A DNA stretch of 38,466 nucleotides from an uncultured Bacteroidales bacterium (GCA_903927945.1 CAIYOZ010000123.1:1-38466); one strand, 5' to 3'. Shown: positions 27,401-35,348, counted from the stretch's first letter. A program made the numbers and translations. The notes: generated from the letters alone by a model not told the origin.

Positions 27401-28099
27401 TTAATCTTTTATGCATCTTACCGAGAACCCCAGGGTCTTGGCACCGGCTTTATCAGTGATGGAACTGGAACTGTTGCTAATGTATTGGTGCAAGGCATCT
27501 GTCGACGTGCTTTCAGTGGAGCTCCACCAGAATCCATAGGATCCCATGATGTAGAAAGAACCATTTGAATAACGGCTTCCTCCCGGGAATGCCGTAAATC
27601 CACTACTATTATCGCCTCCTGTGTTGGGTGTAGACCAGTGTGCTGTACCGGCCTCTTTTAATTTACCTCCTGCTACTGCTGTCCCCCCTAAAAAAGCGAC
27701 TAACGTATTCCATTCAGCATCAGTAGACACATGCCATCCTGTAGGTGCCAGTTTGCCTGTATTTACGGCATACCAGTTATACAGTGCACCATAAGTGGCC
27801 TTATTCGAAGCTTGATCGTTGTTATACCAGGCATAGGCGGGGGTTGTAAGCGTACTCCAGGCAGTACCATTGGTGATAGGGGTAATACTTGACCCATCAT
27901 TAAATTTTGTGGTTTTAAGGTTCTCAACCATCCATACTTGTGTCCCAATCGTCACGATATGGTATACATTTCCATCGGCATCCTTCACGGAGGTGCTCAG
28001 GTTGTTATTATCATTACTGCAACCGGTTGACAACACGATAGAAATACCCACTATTATTAATGGATATATCCAAAGAAAGCTTTTCTTTTTCATGGCCAT
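27401..28099 (-). CDS. FISUMP-domain lipoprotein
   Basis: 232 residues. A signal peptide ends in a lipobox (VLSTG-C27), so the protein is probably a lipoprotein. The body is the Fibrobacter succinogenes major paralogous (FISUMP) domain: DADGNVYHIVTIGTQVWMVE, then KATYGALYNWYAV, PTGWHVSTDAEWNTL, GGSRYSNGSF, WWSSTES, and a final GFSVRCIKD. The domain is abundant in Bacteroidota surface proteins and its role is undefined. ATG at 28099 or 28093 (two codons later) could start it; the second gives the more usual MKKKS opening. It stands alone on the minus strand. Confidence 0.88.
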   Translation of the reverse strand: MAMKKKSFLWIYPLIIVGISIVLSTGCSNDNNNLSTSVKDADGNVYHIVTIGTQVWMVENLKTTKFNDGSSITPITNGTAWSTLTTPAYAWYNNDQASNKATYGALYNWYAVNTGKLAPTGWHVSTDAEWNTLVAFLGGTAVAGGKLKEAGTAHWSTPNTGGDNSSGFTAFPGGSRYSNGSFYIMGSYGFWWSSTESTSTDALHQYISNSSSSITDKAGAKTLGFSVRCIKD

Positions 28100-28424
28100 T
28101 AAAGTTTTAAGTTAGCACTTGGTTGTTACTCTATTTCAATGATCGTTTTCGAAGGAGTTGTTGCGTATTGAAGATTAATATGAAAAGTTCAATACGACAG
28201 ATTGAATTTTCGCCCTTTTGACTGTTAAATACCTAAATATCTTATATTTGATTTGATGATAGAACAAGGATGAAAACCTTTTGTTTAGATACAAGTTTAT
28301 TTTTATGAGTTTTTATAAAATTTATTTAACAACATGATTCACTCACTTTTTTATGCATATCATAATGTCTTTTATGATTCCAAAAGCAATCAACTCTCCC
28401 TCCAAAATCAATTGTAATAACAAA
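28100..28424. other. Gene-free stretch upstream of the FISUMP gene
   Basis: AT-rich sequence with no credible reading frame. A TATATTTG box at 28243-28250 points to the plus strand, but only a 12-codon frame follows. No clear minus-strand promoter is seen. Confidence 0.4.
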
Positions 28425-28461
28425 AAAAAGCTTTCACTAATAAATGGTTTAAAAGCTTTTT
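28425..28461 (-). terminator. Terminator after the frameshifted gene
   Basis: A 10-bp stem AAAAAGCTTT/AAAGCTTTTT (28425-28434 with 28452-28461) with a 17-nt loop. T-runs on either side allow it to work for both strands. Confidence 0.65.
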
Positions 28462-28550
28462 GAGAATATTTTTTTCTGTCAGTTAGTGTAGACTCCATTT
28501 TCTCTTAATGGCCATTCGAATATTCATATAAAAAACATTATATTCGGGAA

Positions 28551-29323
28551 CTATGGAGTATCCAGGGCTGATGTAGCCTTCTTCTTTTCCCCGAATTTAA
28601 AGAATAGCGGCATGATAAACGGCCGTATCACCCATTTCTGTTTAAAGGCGTCGTACTCATATTCGCTGCCTACCGTCAATCCCCAGCTTTTATTGAATTT
28701 GAACTCCAACGATGCCCCATAATTTGAATAGGGATAAAGCGGAGAGATCAGGGGTGAAATCACAAATTTACTCTCGGTGTATGAGTATTGCCCAAACAGG
28801 TTCAGGCTAATGCCATTGGACACATATATTTTTACATTCCCGTTGACGCCCCATCATCCAGATACACATTGTAGATATTATACTTTGCCGCGTAAACTCC
28901 GGCTGTAAACATCCCGACATTCTCCCAGCTAAAATTATAATTGGCACCTGCTGAAGTGGTTTGACTTAAACCCATGAAGTTCGAAAGTTCGTGGGATGTA
29001 GTGATACTCGATGAACTGTTGAGGATATATTGGTTCGTGAAATTGTCATCCAGAATGAACTGTTTGAGGAATATATCCCGCTGGTATTCCGGCAGGATAG
29101 TCAGTTTGTAGCTTTCGGGATAGTTGAATTCGTTGAGATGATTCAATTCGTAGTTGCCTTTCTGTGCAGGAGATGCCAGATTAAACCTGTTGGAGAAACC
29201 AAAATTCTTCAACATGAATAGTTGCCTCTTTATCAGCAACGAGTCATCATTCGAGTCCGTATTTATTTGACCGAAACAAATAAAGGGAATCATGAAAATC
29301 CATATCCATAGAATTTTTCTCAT
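28551..29323 (-). pseudogene. Exported protein gene broken by a single-base frameshift
   Basis: Two adjacent minus-strand frames, 29323-28832 and about 28850-28551, join into one protein if one base is added. The first part has a signal peptide (IWIFMIPFICFG-Q) and runs through ENVGMFTAGVYAAKYNIYNVYLDDG before a premature stop. The second frame, read upstream of its GTG, gives VNGNVKIYVSNGISLNLFG, which continues smoothly. Restoring a fifth G in the GGGG run (plus-strand C at 28849-28852) gives DDGGVNGNVKIYV and a 257-residue protein. The strand-rich C-terminal part (FNKSWGLTVGSEYEYDAF, RPFIMPLFFKFG) suggests an outer-membrane or periplasmic beta protein. Family not recognised. Genuine mutation or sequencing error cannot be told apart. 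Confidence 0.75.
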
Positions 29324-29516
29324 GGCAAATCAATCAACTGATTTTACCAACACTACAATTATTTTACTACAATTATCTTGCCAAAACTGAAGATTTTACC
29401 TTCTTCACGCTATCAATCTCAATAGAATCAATATCCCTTGAACGACTAAAAATCAGTCTTTCTACCCTATTTTAAAAAACATGTACCATCGATTGAAAAA
29501 ATCCAACAATATCGCT

Positions 29517-29552
29517 TGCGATACAATTAATTTATACTACTTTTGTATCGCA
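29517..29552 (+). promoter_or_regulatory. gpx-ohrR promoter enclosed by inverted repeat
   Basis: The -7 box TACTTTTG is at 29538-29545, with TTG at 29516-29518, spacing 19. A perfect 10-bp inverted repeat TGCGATACAA (29517-29526) and TTGTATCGCA (29543-29552) encloses the region and overlaps both elements. Within it, TACAATTAATTTATA resembles the TACAATT/AATTGTA boxes bound by OhrR repressors. The regulator gene 30109-30561 is the obvious candidate to bind here. Confidence 0.75.
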
Positions 29553-29593
29553 CACGACATAGTATACTAAACTTACTAAAAAGAACAATCAAT

Positions 29594-30076
29594 ATGAATA
29601 ACAAGTTTTATCAATTCACCGCAAAAAGCCTTGGTGGCAAGGACGTAAATATGGACATTTACAAAGGGAAAACAATTCTAGTAGTAAACACAGCCAGCAA
29701 ATGCGGACTGACACCTCAATTTGAAGGGTTGGAAAAGCTGAATCAGAAATACAAGGACAAAGGGCTTGTGATATTGGGTTTCCCGTGTAACCAGTTTTTG
29801 AACCAGGAACCCGGTGATGAAAAATCAATATCCGAAGGTTGCCTGATAAACTACGGGGTAAGTTTTCCTATGTTCTCAAAAATCGAGGTGAATGGTAAGA
29901 ATGCCCACCCTATTTATAAATACCTGAAGGGTGAATTAGGTGGTTGGTTTGGCAGTAAGATCAAATGGAATTTCACGAAATTCCTGATTGACTCCACCGG
30001 AAAACCTATAAAAAGATTTTCCCCGACCACTTTGCCAGAAAAGATAGACGAGTACCTGGTCAATGTTTTGAAGTAA
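29594..30076 (+). CDS. Glutathione peroxidase-family thiol peroxidase
   Basis: 160 residues, typical of bacterial cysteine-type GPx. C37 in NTASKCGLTPQF is the peroxidatic cysteine; Q67 (GFPCNQF) and the W-N pair in IKWNFTKFLID complete the catalytic set, and C65 is conserved. The missing selenocysteine and short length suggest a thioredoxin-linked peroxidase rather than a glutathione-dependent one. It reduces hydrogen or organic peroxides in the cytosol. A TTG frame start at 29543 lies in the promoter and is rejected in favour of ATG 29594. It is followed 32 nt later by an OhrR-type regulator that probably controls it. Confidence 0.93.
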   Translation: MNNKFYQFTAKSLGGKDVNMDIYKGKTILVVNTASKCGLTPQFEGLEKLNQKYKDKGLVILGFPCNQFLNQEPGDEKSISEGCLINYGVSFPMFSKIEVNGKNAHPIYKYLKGELGGWFGSKIKWNFTKFLIDSTGKPIKRFSPTTLPEKIDEYLVNVLK

Positions 30077-30108
30077 AAAATTAAAGATTACAACTAAAAA
30101 AAAATAAT

Positions 30109-30561
30109 ATGGAATTTGAACAACTAAAGCTCGAAAACCAACTCTGTTTCCCGCTATATGCCGCTTCCAGGCTTATCATCCGGGAATACCAGCAACACCT
30201 TGACAAGTTGGATATCACCTACCCGCAATACCTGGTGCTTATGGTACTGTGGGAAAATGACAACATTTCGGTGAATGATATCTCACGGAAACTGATACTG
30301 AATACCAATACAGTCACCCCGTTGCTAAAGCGCATGGAGGTGCAGGGATTTATTACAAGGAATCGTTCGGAAGATGATGAAAGGAAGGTAATGATTAAGC
30401 TCACTGAAAAGGGATTGCTCCTGCGAGTTGAAGCGGCAAGTATCCCCGGGAAACTGAGTGCCTGTATTATCACAGACGCACTGAATATCGAAGAACTGGT
30501 CGATATGAAGGACAAACTGAATGTGTTGATTGATTATTTATCAAAGAACAAGATAGAATAA
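30109..30561 (+). CDS. ohrR: OhrR-type MarR-family peroxide sensor
   Basis: 150 residues. The N terminus LENQLCFPLYAASRLI carries the OhrR reactive cysteine (C13), with the conserved TYPQYLVLMVLWE helix after it. The winged helix follows (NTVTPLLKRMEVQGFI, wing NRSEDDERKVMIKL). C119 lies 106 residues after C13, close to the spacing in two-cysteine OhrR proteins, where peroxide causes a disulphide between subunits and releases DNA. Here the neighbour is a glutathione peroxidase rather than an Ohr protein. An operator-like inverted repeat covers the shared promoter. Confidence 0.87.
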   Translation: MEFEQLKLENQLCFPLYAASRLIIREYQQHLDKLDITYPQYLVLMVLWENDNISVNDISRKLILNTNTVTPLLKRMEVQGFITRNRSEDDERKVMIKLTEKGLLLRVEAASIPGKLSACIITDALNIEELVDMKDKLNVLIDYLSKNKIE

Positions 30562-30642
30562 CCTGCAACCGGTAAACTGGAAACGGACTGAGAAATAAGA
30601 TAACGAATGAATATACTCCCTTAGGAATTATATATCAACAGA

Positions 30643-31506
30643 TTATTTCTTTTCCAGTTCCATTTCTACTCTACCCAGGTACATGCCGCTCTTCGCCATC
30701 TGAGCAATCACCACCGGTTTTCCCAACGCATTCTTCACGTTGGTGTTCATGATCATACTATGGGTATGGCCTCCTATGATCACATCGATATATTTAGTCG
30801 CATGGGCAATCGCAAAATCATTCACCACCTGTTTCGTAGAATCCGATCCTAAATGCGACAGACAGACAATCACATCACACTTTTCTTTCTTTTTCAGCAA
30901 GGTGGATATTTCAATCGCTTTTTCCACAGGGTTTTCATAAACCACTCCCTTGTAATGGCTTTCAATGATCAGGCTCTTCGGGTTTACATCCAGGGCCATA
31001 ATCCCAATGCGTAAACCACCACGCATGATGATCACATATGGTTTCAACACATCTTTCAATGGAGTATTTCCCACCTCATAGTTTGAGCTCACCACGTTAA
31101 ACCGTGCGTTTTTCAATATCACAGCCAACGTATCCACCCCATTGTCAAATTCATGATTCCCAAGTGTGACTGCATCATATTTCATGCGGTTCATGCCATC
31201 GACCTCCACCCTTCCGTTGAAGAAATTAAAGTAAGGTGTGCCTTGTGAGAAATCACCTGCATCCAACAGCAACACATTCTTTTCCTTAGCCCTAATTTGC
31301 TCAATGACTCCCATCCTGCGGGCATAACCACCCATATCCGAAGTCCTGAGTATGGATTTTTCCGTGGGCTCAATCTGACTGTGCGTATCGTTGGTATGCA
31401 GTATCACCAGTTTGATCTTTTCCTGAGCCACCACCGTCACTGCCGAAATCATCAACAATACAACTAATAACCCCAAGCCCCTAAAGGGGATATATATTAC
31501 CTTCAT
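30643..31506 (-). CDS. 5'-nucleotidase-type metallophosphatase, catalytic domain only
   Basis: 287 residues. A signal peptide (LGLLVVLLMISAVTVVA-Q) precedes a calcineurin-like metallophosphoesterase domain with all five metal blocks: HTNDTHSQIEP, LLDAGDFSQG, TLGNHEFDNG, IVCLSHLGSDS and IGGHTHSM. This equals the N-terminal domain of UshA-like 5'-nucleotidases, which hydrolyse nucleotides in the periplasm. The substrate-binding C-terminal domain is a separate gene upstream (32611-31859), as in other Bacteroidota. The codons for the first residues after the start lie on a GC-rich palindrome (31471-31490). Confidence 0.92.
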   Translation of the reverse strand: MKVIYIPFRGLGLLVVLLMISAVTVVAQEKIKLVILHTNDTHSQIEPTEKSILRTSDMGGYARRMGVIEQIRAKEKNVLLLDAGDFSQGTPYFNFFNGRVEVDGMNRMKYDAVTLGNHEFDNGVDTLAVILKNARFNVVSSNYEVGNTPLKDVLKPYVIIMRGGLRIGIMALDVNPKSLIIESHYKGVVYENPVEKAIEISTLLKKKEKCDVIVCLSHLGSDSTKQVVNDFAIAHATKYIDVIIGGHTHSMIMNTNVKNALGKPVVIAQMAKSGMYLGRVEMELEKK

Positions 31507-31858
31507 ATACTAAACTTTATAATTTAAAAACTCTAAACTCATAATTGACCCACTTAATCTATAAACTCCACTCTTAACATCCCTTTTGCAAGATATGTAT
31601 TTACTTTCAAATTGAAACATGAAATTGAATAAGGTAATAAGGTTCAGACATCTTTACCTCTTTTTCTACTGAGGTTGACAATAAAAATAATGTTTAATTG
31701 TTCAAAAACCTTATTTTCAGATTTTTAAAGCTTAGTAGAAAGCAAACGAAAACAAACCTTAACCTTATTACCTTATTTAAAAAGACATCAACTATCAAAT
31801 TGTAAGTAATGAAATCAATACCTTTAAGTCATACACAGGCTTTTTAAGGGTCTGGGGC
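31507..31858. other. Long spacer between the two 5'-nucleotidase genes
   Basis: 352 gene-free bases between two genes expected to be co-transcribed on the minus strand. The main content is the nested inverted repeat at 31628-31777. A weak minus-strand -7-like TATCTTGC lies near 31588-31595. Confidence 0.6.
31628..31777. repeat. 150-bp nested inverted repeat
   Basis: The outer arms are a perfect 17-bp inverted repeat (31628-31644 with 31761-31777), each made of two copies of the 8-mer AATAAGGT or its complement. A middle pair, TTTCTACT (31663-31670) with AGTAGAAA (31734-31741), and an inner imperfect pair (about 31671-31682 with 31697-31712) nest inside it. The whole can fold into one long stem, in either DNA or RNA. 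No target-site duplication is evident. Confidence 0.7.
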
Positions 31859-32611
31859 TCACTGCCTGCTTATTCGTCCGTCCAATGTTGCCTGAATCAA
31901 TTTCCCTTTTTTTGTTTCATTCTTGATGTAATCAATCAATACACTTCTTATTTTCAATCCTGTATTCGTCCTTTTCTCGTACTGTCCCAGTTGCACCATG
32001 TTGTCATTCCCACCGGCACAGTAATCGTTGGTGGCTACGCTGTACAGTTTTGCAGGATCAATCGGCAATCCGCCGATGGTCACCTCTTCCGCCTTTTTAT
32101 TTCGTATCACCATGCGAAGTCCCGACTCCCCTTCCCCACCAACCCGGGCAAAAAACTGTGCTAATTCTATCAACTTATCACCCCGTATCCAAAGTATGAC
32201 CAGTTCATTTTCAAAAGGCATCAGTTCGAACACCTTCCCGATCGTTATGTTACCCGCCGGTATTACCGTACGCAGCCCGCCCAGGTTTACGACCGACATA
32301 TCAACCGGTTTTCCCAGAAATGCCGTAGCAGCTTCACGGTACACATCGGCGTTAAAGTTGGACAGCAGGCTCTCGGGGGCATGTCCTTTCATGGTCACAG
32401 CTGCCCGACCGATCACCACATTCATTTGGGCATCAATCTTTTGCTTCACCGGCAGCAGGTAAGCCTCATAATCCTTGTCCGCCAATGATTCCGTAGTGCT
32501 GTCGATGGCTATCTTACCGGATGTGGCTTTCGTGATCACCCAGGTTTTATGACTACAGGAAGTGACTGAAAGCACTAATAATGAAAGGATGAAAAGATTC
32601 TTAAACTTCAT
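31859..32611 (-). CDS. 5'-nucleotidase C-terminal-domain lipoprotein
   Basis: 250 residues from the ATG at 32611; a start 24 nt further upstream is possible but would push back the signal peptide. MKFKNLFILSLLVLSVTSC is a lipoprotein signal with C19 in the lipobox. The body is the 5_nucleotid_C domain: ESLLSNFNADVYREAA, NLGGLRTVIPAGNITIGKVFELMPFENELVIL and YSVATNDYCAGGNDNM, the parts that bind the nucleoside base. The catalytic metallophosphatase domain is the next gene downstream (31506-30643). The two probably act together at the membrane, with the spacer between them carrying a nested inverted repeat. Confidence 0.9.
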   Translation of the reverse strand: MKFKNLFILSLLVLSVTSCSHKTWVITKATSGKIAIDSTTESLADKDYEAYLLPVKQKIDAQMNVVIGRAAVTMKGHAPESLLSNFNADVYREAATAFLGKPVDMSVVNLGGLRTVIPAGNITIGKVFELMPFENELVILWIRGDKLIELAQFFARVGGEGESGLRMVIRNKKAEEVTIGGLPIDPAKLYSVATNDYCAGGNDNMVQLGQYEKRTNTGLKIRSVLIDYIKNETKKGKLIQATLDGRISRQ

Positions 32612-32860
32612 ATAGCATGAATAAGGGATAATCAACTCTGAAAAACAACACGAAAGTACTGAAAATTAATTAATACACAAAGGTGAGAAGACAAGCATTT
32701 ACAGGCTCAATGAATCATGGCTTTTCTCAACCGGCACAATGTGCTACTGAACTATTGCCAGACCACCATTGAATCAGGAACTAAAAAATATGTTTATTAA
32801 AAGGAGGTGACAGGTTCATTCTGCTTTCGTCCGGACCTTGACATACCTTCCTCTGAGATA

Positions 32861-32979
32861 CAAAGGGGCATCCGAGGGTCATTCGAGGGACTTCTGAGGG
32901 GGTTGAGAGGGTTTCATCCCTAGGAACACCCTAGCAACACCCTAGCAACACCCTAGCAACCCCCTAGCAATCCCCTCGG
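32861..32979. repeat. 11-bp-periodic inverted repeat, copy 2
   Basis: The G-rich half has 11-bp units at 32861, 32872, 32883, 32894 and 32905 (for example ctgagggggtt). The C-rich half has aacaccctagc at 32925, 32936 and 32947, aaccccctagc at 32958 and aatcccctcgg at 32969. The halves are complementary and can form a long imperfect hairpin. The design equals copy 1 (435-542), with one more C-rich unit. It lies in the divergent gap between the 5'-nucleotidase unit and tyrS. Confidence 0.88.
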
Positions 32980-33177
32980 AATATAAGACTAATTCCATTC
33001 AGATGGAGAACGAATTCCAGAGAAGGGAACTCATAAAATCGTAGTTTAGAGAAAGCCGTAACCCCATTAAAAAAAAGTACATGCACCTGACTTGACAAAG
33101 AAGAGATTGCGGGTGATTCAAAAAAAAGACTTAAGAGGATATTTACCCCAAAGCGGTCACATCTCTGTCTTTAAGTT

Positions 33178-33209
33178 TTTGCGGGTAAAAGCAAATTGTC
33201 GTATCTTTG
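33178..33209 (+). promoter_or_regulatory. tyrS promoter
   Basis: TTTG (33178-33181), 20 bp, TATCTTTG (33202-33209): a full match to the two-part Bacteroidota promoter, with about 50 nt to the start codon. The rest of the 32636-33177 gap holds the 11-bp repeat and no visible gene. Confidence 0.85.
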
Positions 33210-33260
33210 CATTTCATGAACTCGTTTGAAAATAATCGTCTTAAAATAAGCATTTATACC

Positions 33261-34553
33261 ATGAATTTTATTGAAGAATTGCAGTGGAGGGGAATGATCC
33301 ATACCATGATGCCCGGCACCGGGGAACAACTGGCAAAAGAAATGACATCAGCCTATGTGGGCATCGACCCGACGGCTGATTCACTGCATATTGGCCATCT
33401 GGTGAGTGTGATGATGCTCAAGCATTTCCAACGGGCAGGGCACAAACCCATCGCGTTGGTGGGCGGGGCAACCGGAATGATCGGCGATCCCTCCGGGAAA
33501 TCGGCGGAACGCAATTTGCTGGATGAGGCTGCACTGCGACATAATCAGGATTGCATACAGGCCCAGTTGGAAAAATTCCTTGACTTTACCAGCGACAAGC
33601 CCAATGCGGCCGAGATGGTGAATAACTATGATTGGATGAAGGGATATTCTTTCCTCAATTTTATCCGGGACATCGGGAAGCACATCACCGTGAATTACAT
33701 GATGGCGAAAGAATCAGTAAAAAAACGATTGAGCAGTGAATCGAATGTAGGCATGTCATTTACCGAGTTTTCATACCAGCTGTTACAAGGCTTTGACTTT
33801 TTGCATTTATATCAGGAGAAGGGCTGCAAACTGCAAATGGGAGGCTCTGACCAATGGGGAAACATTACCACCGGCACAGAACTGATACGCCGAAAGACGG
33901 GCGGTGAAGCTTTTGCCCTGGTATGTCCGTTGATCACGAAGGCTGATGGCGGTAAATTTGGTAAGACCGAGAGCGGAAATGTGTGGTTAGATCGCAGGTA
34001 CACCTCCCCTTACAAATTCTACCAGTTCTGGTTGAACGTGAGCGATGCCGATGCAGAAAAATACATCAAGATCTTTACCGCCATTGGCCAGGAAGAGATT
34101 GGTGCATTGGTAACCGAACACACATTGGCTCCTCACCTGCGTATCCTGCAGAAAAGGCTGGCCCAGGAAGTCACCGTCATGGTGCACTCCGAAGCGGACT
34201 ACCAGGCAGCTGTGGAAGCCTCGGGCATATTGTTTGGAAATGCCACCTCGGAAGCGTTGAAGAAACTTGACGAAGAAACCCTGCTGGCAGTGTTTGATGG
34301 GGTGCCTCAATTCCAGATTTCAAAGGAAATCCTTCAAGGAGGAGTCAAAGCGATAGACCTATTGACCGAGAATGCAGCTGTATTCCCTTCAAAAGGCGAG
34401 ATGCGCAAGCTGGTTCAGTCGGGAGGGGTGAGCCTGAACAAAGAAAAACTCGAAAACCAGGACGAAATACTTGACAGCACTATCCTTCTGAACAACAAAT
34501 ATTTATTGGTACAGAAGGGTAAAAAGAACTACTACTTATTAACGGCGGAATAG
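33261..34553 (+). CDS. tyrS: Tyrosine--tRNA ligase
   Basis: 430 residues from ATG 33261, which gives the family start [21 protein letters not shown]. Earlier in-frame starts at 33207 and 33216 lie in the promoter or at the transcription start. The class I HIGH motif is DSLHIGHLV (H43), the KMSKS equivalent KFGKT is at 232-236, and [26 protein letters not shown] is the tyrosine-binding region. A C-terminal S4 RNA-binding domain contains [18 protein letters not shown]. It charges tRNA-Tyr in the cytosol. Single-gene unit, followed by the tRNA-Gln gene. Confidence 0.97.
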   Translation: MNFIEELQWRGMIHTMMPGTGEQLAKEMTSAYVGIDPTADSLHIGHLVSVMMLKHFQRAGHKPIALVGGATGMIGDPSGKSAERNLLDEAALRHNQDCIQAQLEKFLDFTSDKPNAAEMVNNYDWMKGYSFLNFIRDIGKHITVNYMMAKESVKKRLSSESNVGMSFTEFSYQLLQGFDFLHLYQEKGCKLQMGGSDQWGNITTGTELIRRKTGGEAFALVCPLITKADGGKFGKTESGNVWLDRRYTSPYKFYQFWLNVSDADAEKYIKIFTAIGQEEIGALVTEHTLAPHLRILQKRLAQEVTVMVHSEADYQAAVEASGILFGNATSEALKKLDEETLLAVFDGVPQFQISKEILQGGVKAIDLLTENAAVFPSKGEMRKLVQSGGVSLNKEKLENQDEILDSTILLNNKYLLVQKGKKNYYLLTAE

Positions 34554-34591
34554 GGACCTACGGAGTATTTCTGAATAAATTTCCAACTATA

Positions 34592-34622
34592 TTTGGAAAA
34601 AAAGAAAAAATTCGTATCTTTG
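34592..34622 (+). promoter_or_regulatory. tRNA-Gln promoter
   Basis: TTTG (34592-34595), 19 bp, TATCTTTG (34615-34622), 30 nt before the tRNA. Confidence 0.85.
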
Positions 34623-34651
34623 CACCGCTTTAGAAAACAAAGCATACCGAT

Positions 34652-34722
34652 TGTCTCATGGTGTAATGGTAGCACTGCAGTTTTTGGTTCTGCCTGACCA
34701 AGTTCGAGTCTTGGTGAGACAA
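34652..34722 (+). tRNA. tRNA-Gln (anticodon UUG)
   Basis: The acceptor stem TGTCTCA (34652-34658) pairs with TGAGACA (34715-34721), with A34722 as discriminator. The D-loop contains AATGGTA. The anticodon loop has TTG at 34684-34686 after T34683, and the T-arm is CCAAG-TTCGAGT-CTTGG. CCA is not encoded. The stem pair just below the anticodon loop is a T-T mismatch (34681 with 34689). It is followed directly by a terminator. Confidence 0.93.
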
Positions 34723-34730
34723 CAAAATTA

Positions 34731-34768
34731 AACGCTAAATCATTTGAAAGAATGATTTAGCGTTTTTT
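34731..34768 (+). terminator. tRNA-Gln terminator
   Basis: A perfect 14-bp stem (34731-34744 with 34751-34764), a 6-nt loop and a T-run to 34768. Confidence 0.95.
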
Positions 34769-34775
34769 AGTTGTG

Positions 34776-34783
34776 TATATTTG
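34776..34783 (+). promoter_or_regulatory. Candidate promoter of the DUF4160/DUF2442 pair
   Basis: TATATTTG immediately after the tRNA terminator, 20 nt before the inferred DUF4160 start. No clear -33 element. Confidence 0.45.
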
Positions 34784-34802
34784 CAAAGTAAAAACTGTCA
34801 TC

Positions 34803-35039
34803 ATAAGCCCGTTGTTTAAAGAAGAAAATGGTTTTGCATTCAGGATATTTTCAAACGAAGAAGATAGAATGCATATTCATGTTCTTAAAGATAATAACGA
34901 AACAAAGATTTGGCCTGAGCCGGAAATAAAAATCGAATATAATTTTGGATTTAAGCAACAAGAGTGAAAGAGAATAATGAAAATAGTGAAAGAAAATGAA
35001 GAAGATTTCAAACAAAAATACAGAGAATACATCGATTAA
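34803..35039 (+). pseudogene. DUF4160 gene with lost start and an internal stop
   Basis: The frame 34803-35039 reads as DUF4160: ISPLFKEENGFAFRIFSNEE, RMHIHV, KIWPEPEIKIEYNFGFKQQE, then a TGA at 34965-34967, then KRIMKIVKENEEDFKQKYRE to TAA at 35037. Relatives from memory start MSP and have Leu after the KxKE or QxQE segment. So ATA at 34803 probably replaces ATG and TGA replaces TTA, two point changes. A GTG at 34773 could start a frame, but it lies before the -7 box. The remainder overlaps the DUF2442 gene by 44 nt. DUF4160/DUF2442 neighbours are a common pair, sometimes proposed as toxin-antitoxin. Confidence 0.7.
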
Positions 35040-35280
35040 GGTTGTTTCTATTCATGCTGAAGGAATCTATTTATCAGTTGCCGGAAAAGATTATTTTATT
35101 TCCTACAATCGGGTACCTTGGTTTCGAAATGCAACGGTGAATGAGATCATGAATGTAACCCTGATGGGTAGAATGGGAATCAGATGGGAGGATTTGGATG
35201 TCGATTTAGAGATTGACAGCCTGGAACATCCTGAAAAATACCCTCATGTGATAAAAAGGTATGAAGGTGAAGTACTATAA
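34996..35280 (+). CDS. DUF2442 protein, partner of a decayed DUF4160 gene
   Basis: 94 residues. The DUF2442 core is visible: IYLSVAGKDYFISYNRVPWFRNATVNEI in the middle and GIRWEDLDVDLEIDSL near the end. DUF2442 proteins are small, often occur next to DUF4160 and have been proposed as the antitoxin or partner of such pairs; their activity is unproven. The frame is intact although the neighbour is broken. The start ATG 34996 lies inside the tail of the DUF4160 frame, a 44-nt overlap suggesting original translational coupling. Confidence 0.75.
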   Translation: MKKISNKNTENTSIKVVSIHAEGIYLSVAGKDYFISYNRVPWFRNATVNEIMNVTLMGRMGIRWEDLDVDLEIDSLEHPEKYPHVIKRYEGEVL

Positions 35281-35316
35281 CAATTGAATAACACCTTTAA
35301 TCTAGGAACTTAAAAC

Positions 35317-35348
35317 AAAAAAGCAATTCAGCAATGAGTTGCTTTTTT
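35317..35348 (+). terminator. Terminator after the DUF2442 gene
   Basis: AAAAAAGCAA (35317-35326) pairs with TTGCTTTTTT (35339-35348). Three further pairs inside, one of them G-U, give a 13-bp stem and a 6-nt loop. Confidence 0.88.

Noticed and set aside
32800-32810. aaggaggtga, a strong Shine-Dalgarno-like sequence
   Set aside because: No plausible start codon and frame follow; the GTG frame runs into the 11-bp repeat. Treated as chance.
34965-34967. In-frame TGA as selenocysteine or programmed readthrough
   Set aside because: Relatives have a leucine here and TTA to TGA is one base change; no SECIS-like hairpin is seen and the start codon also appears lost.
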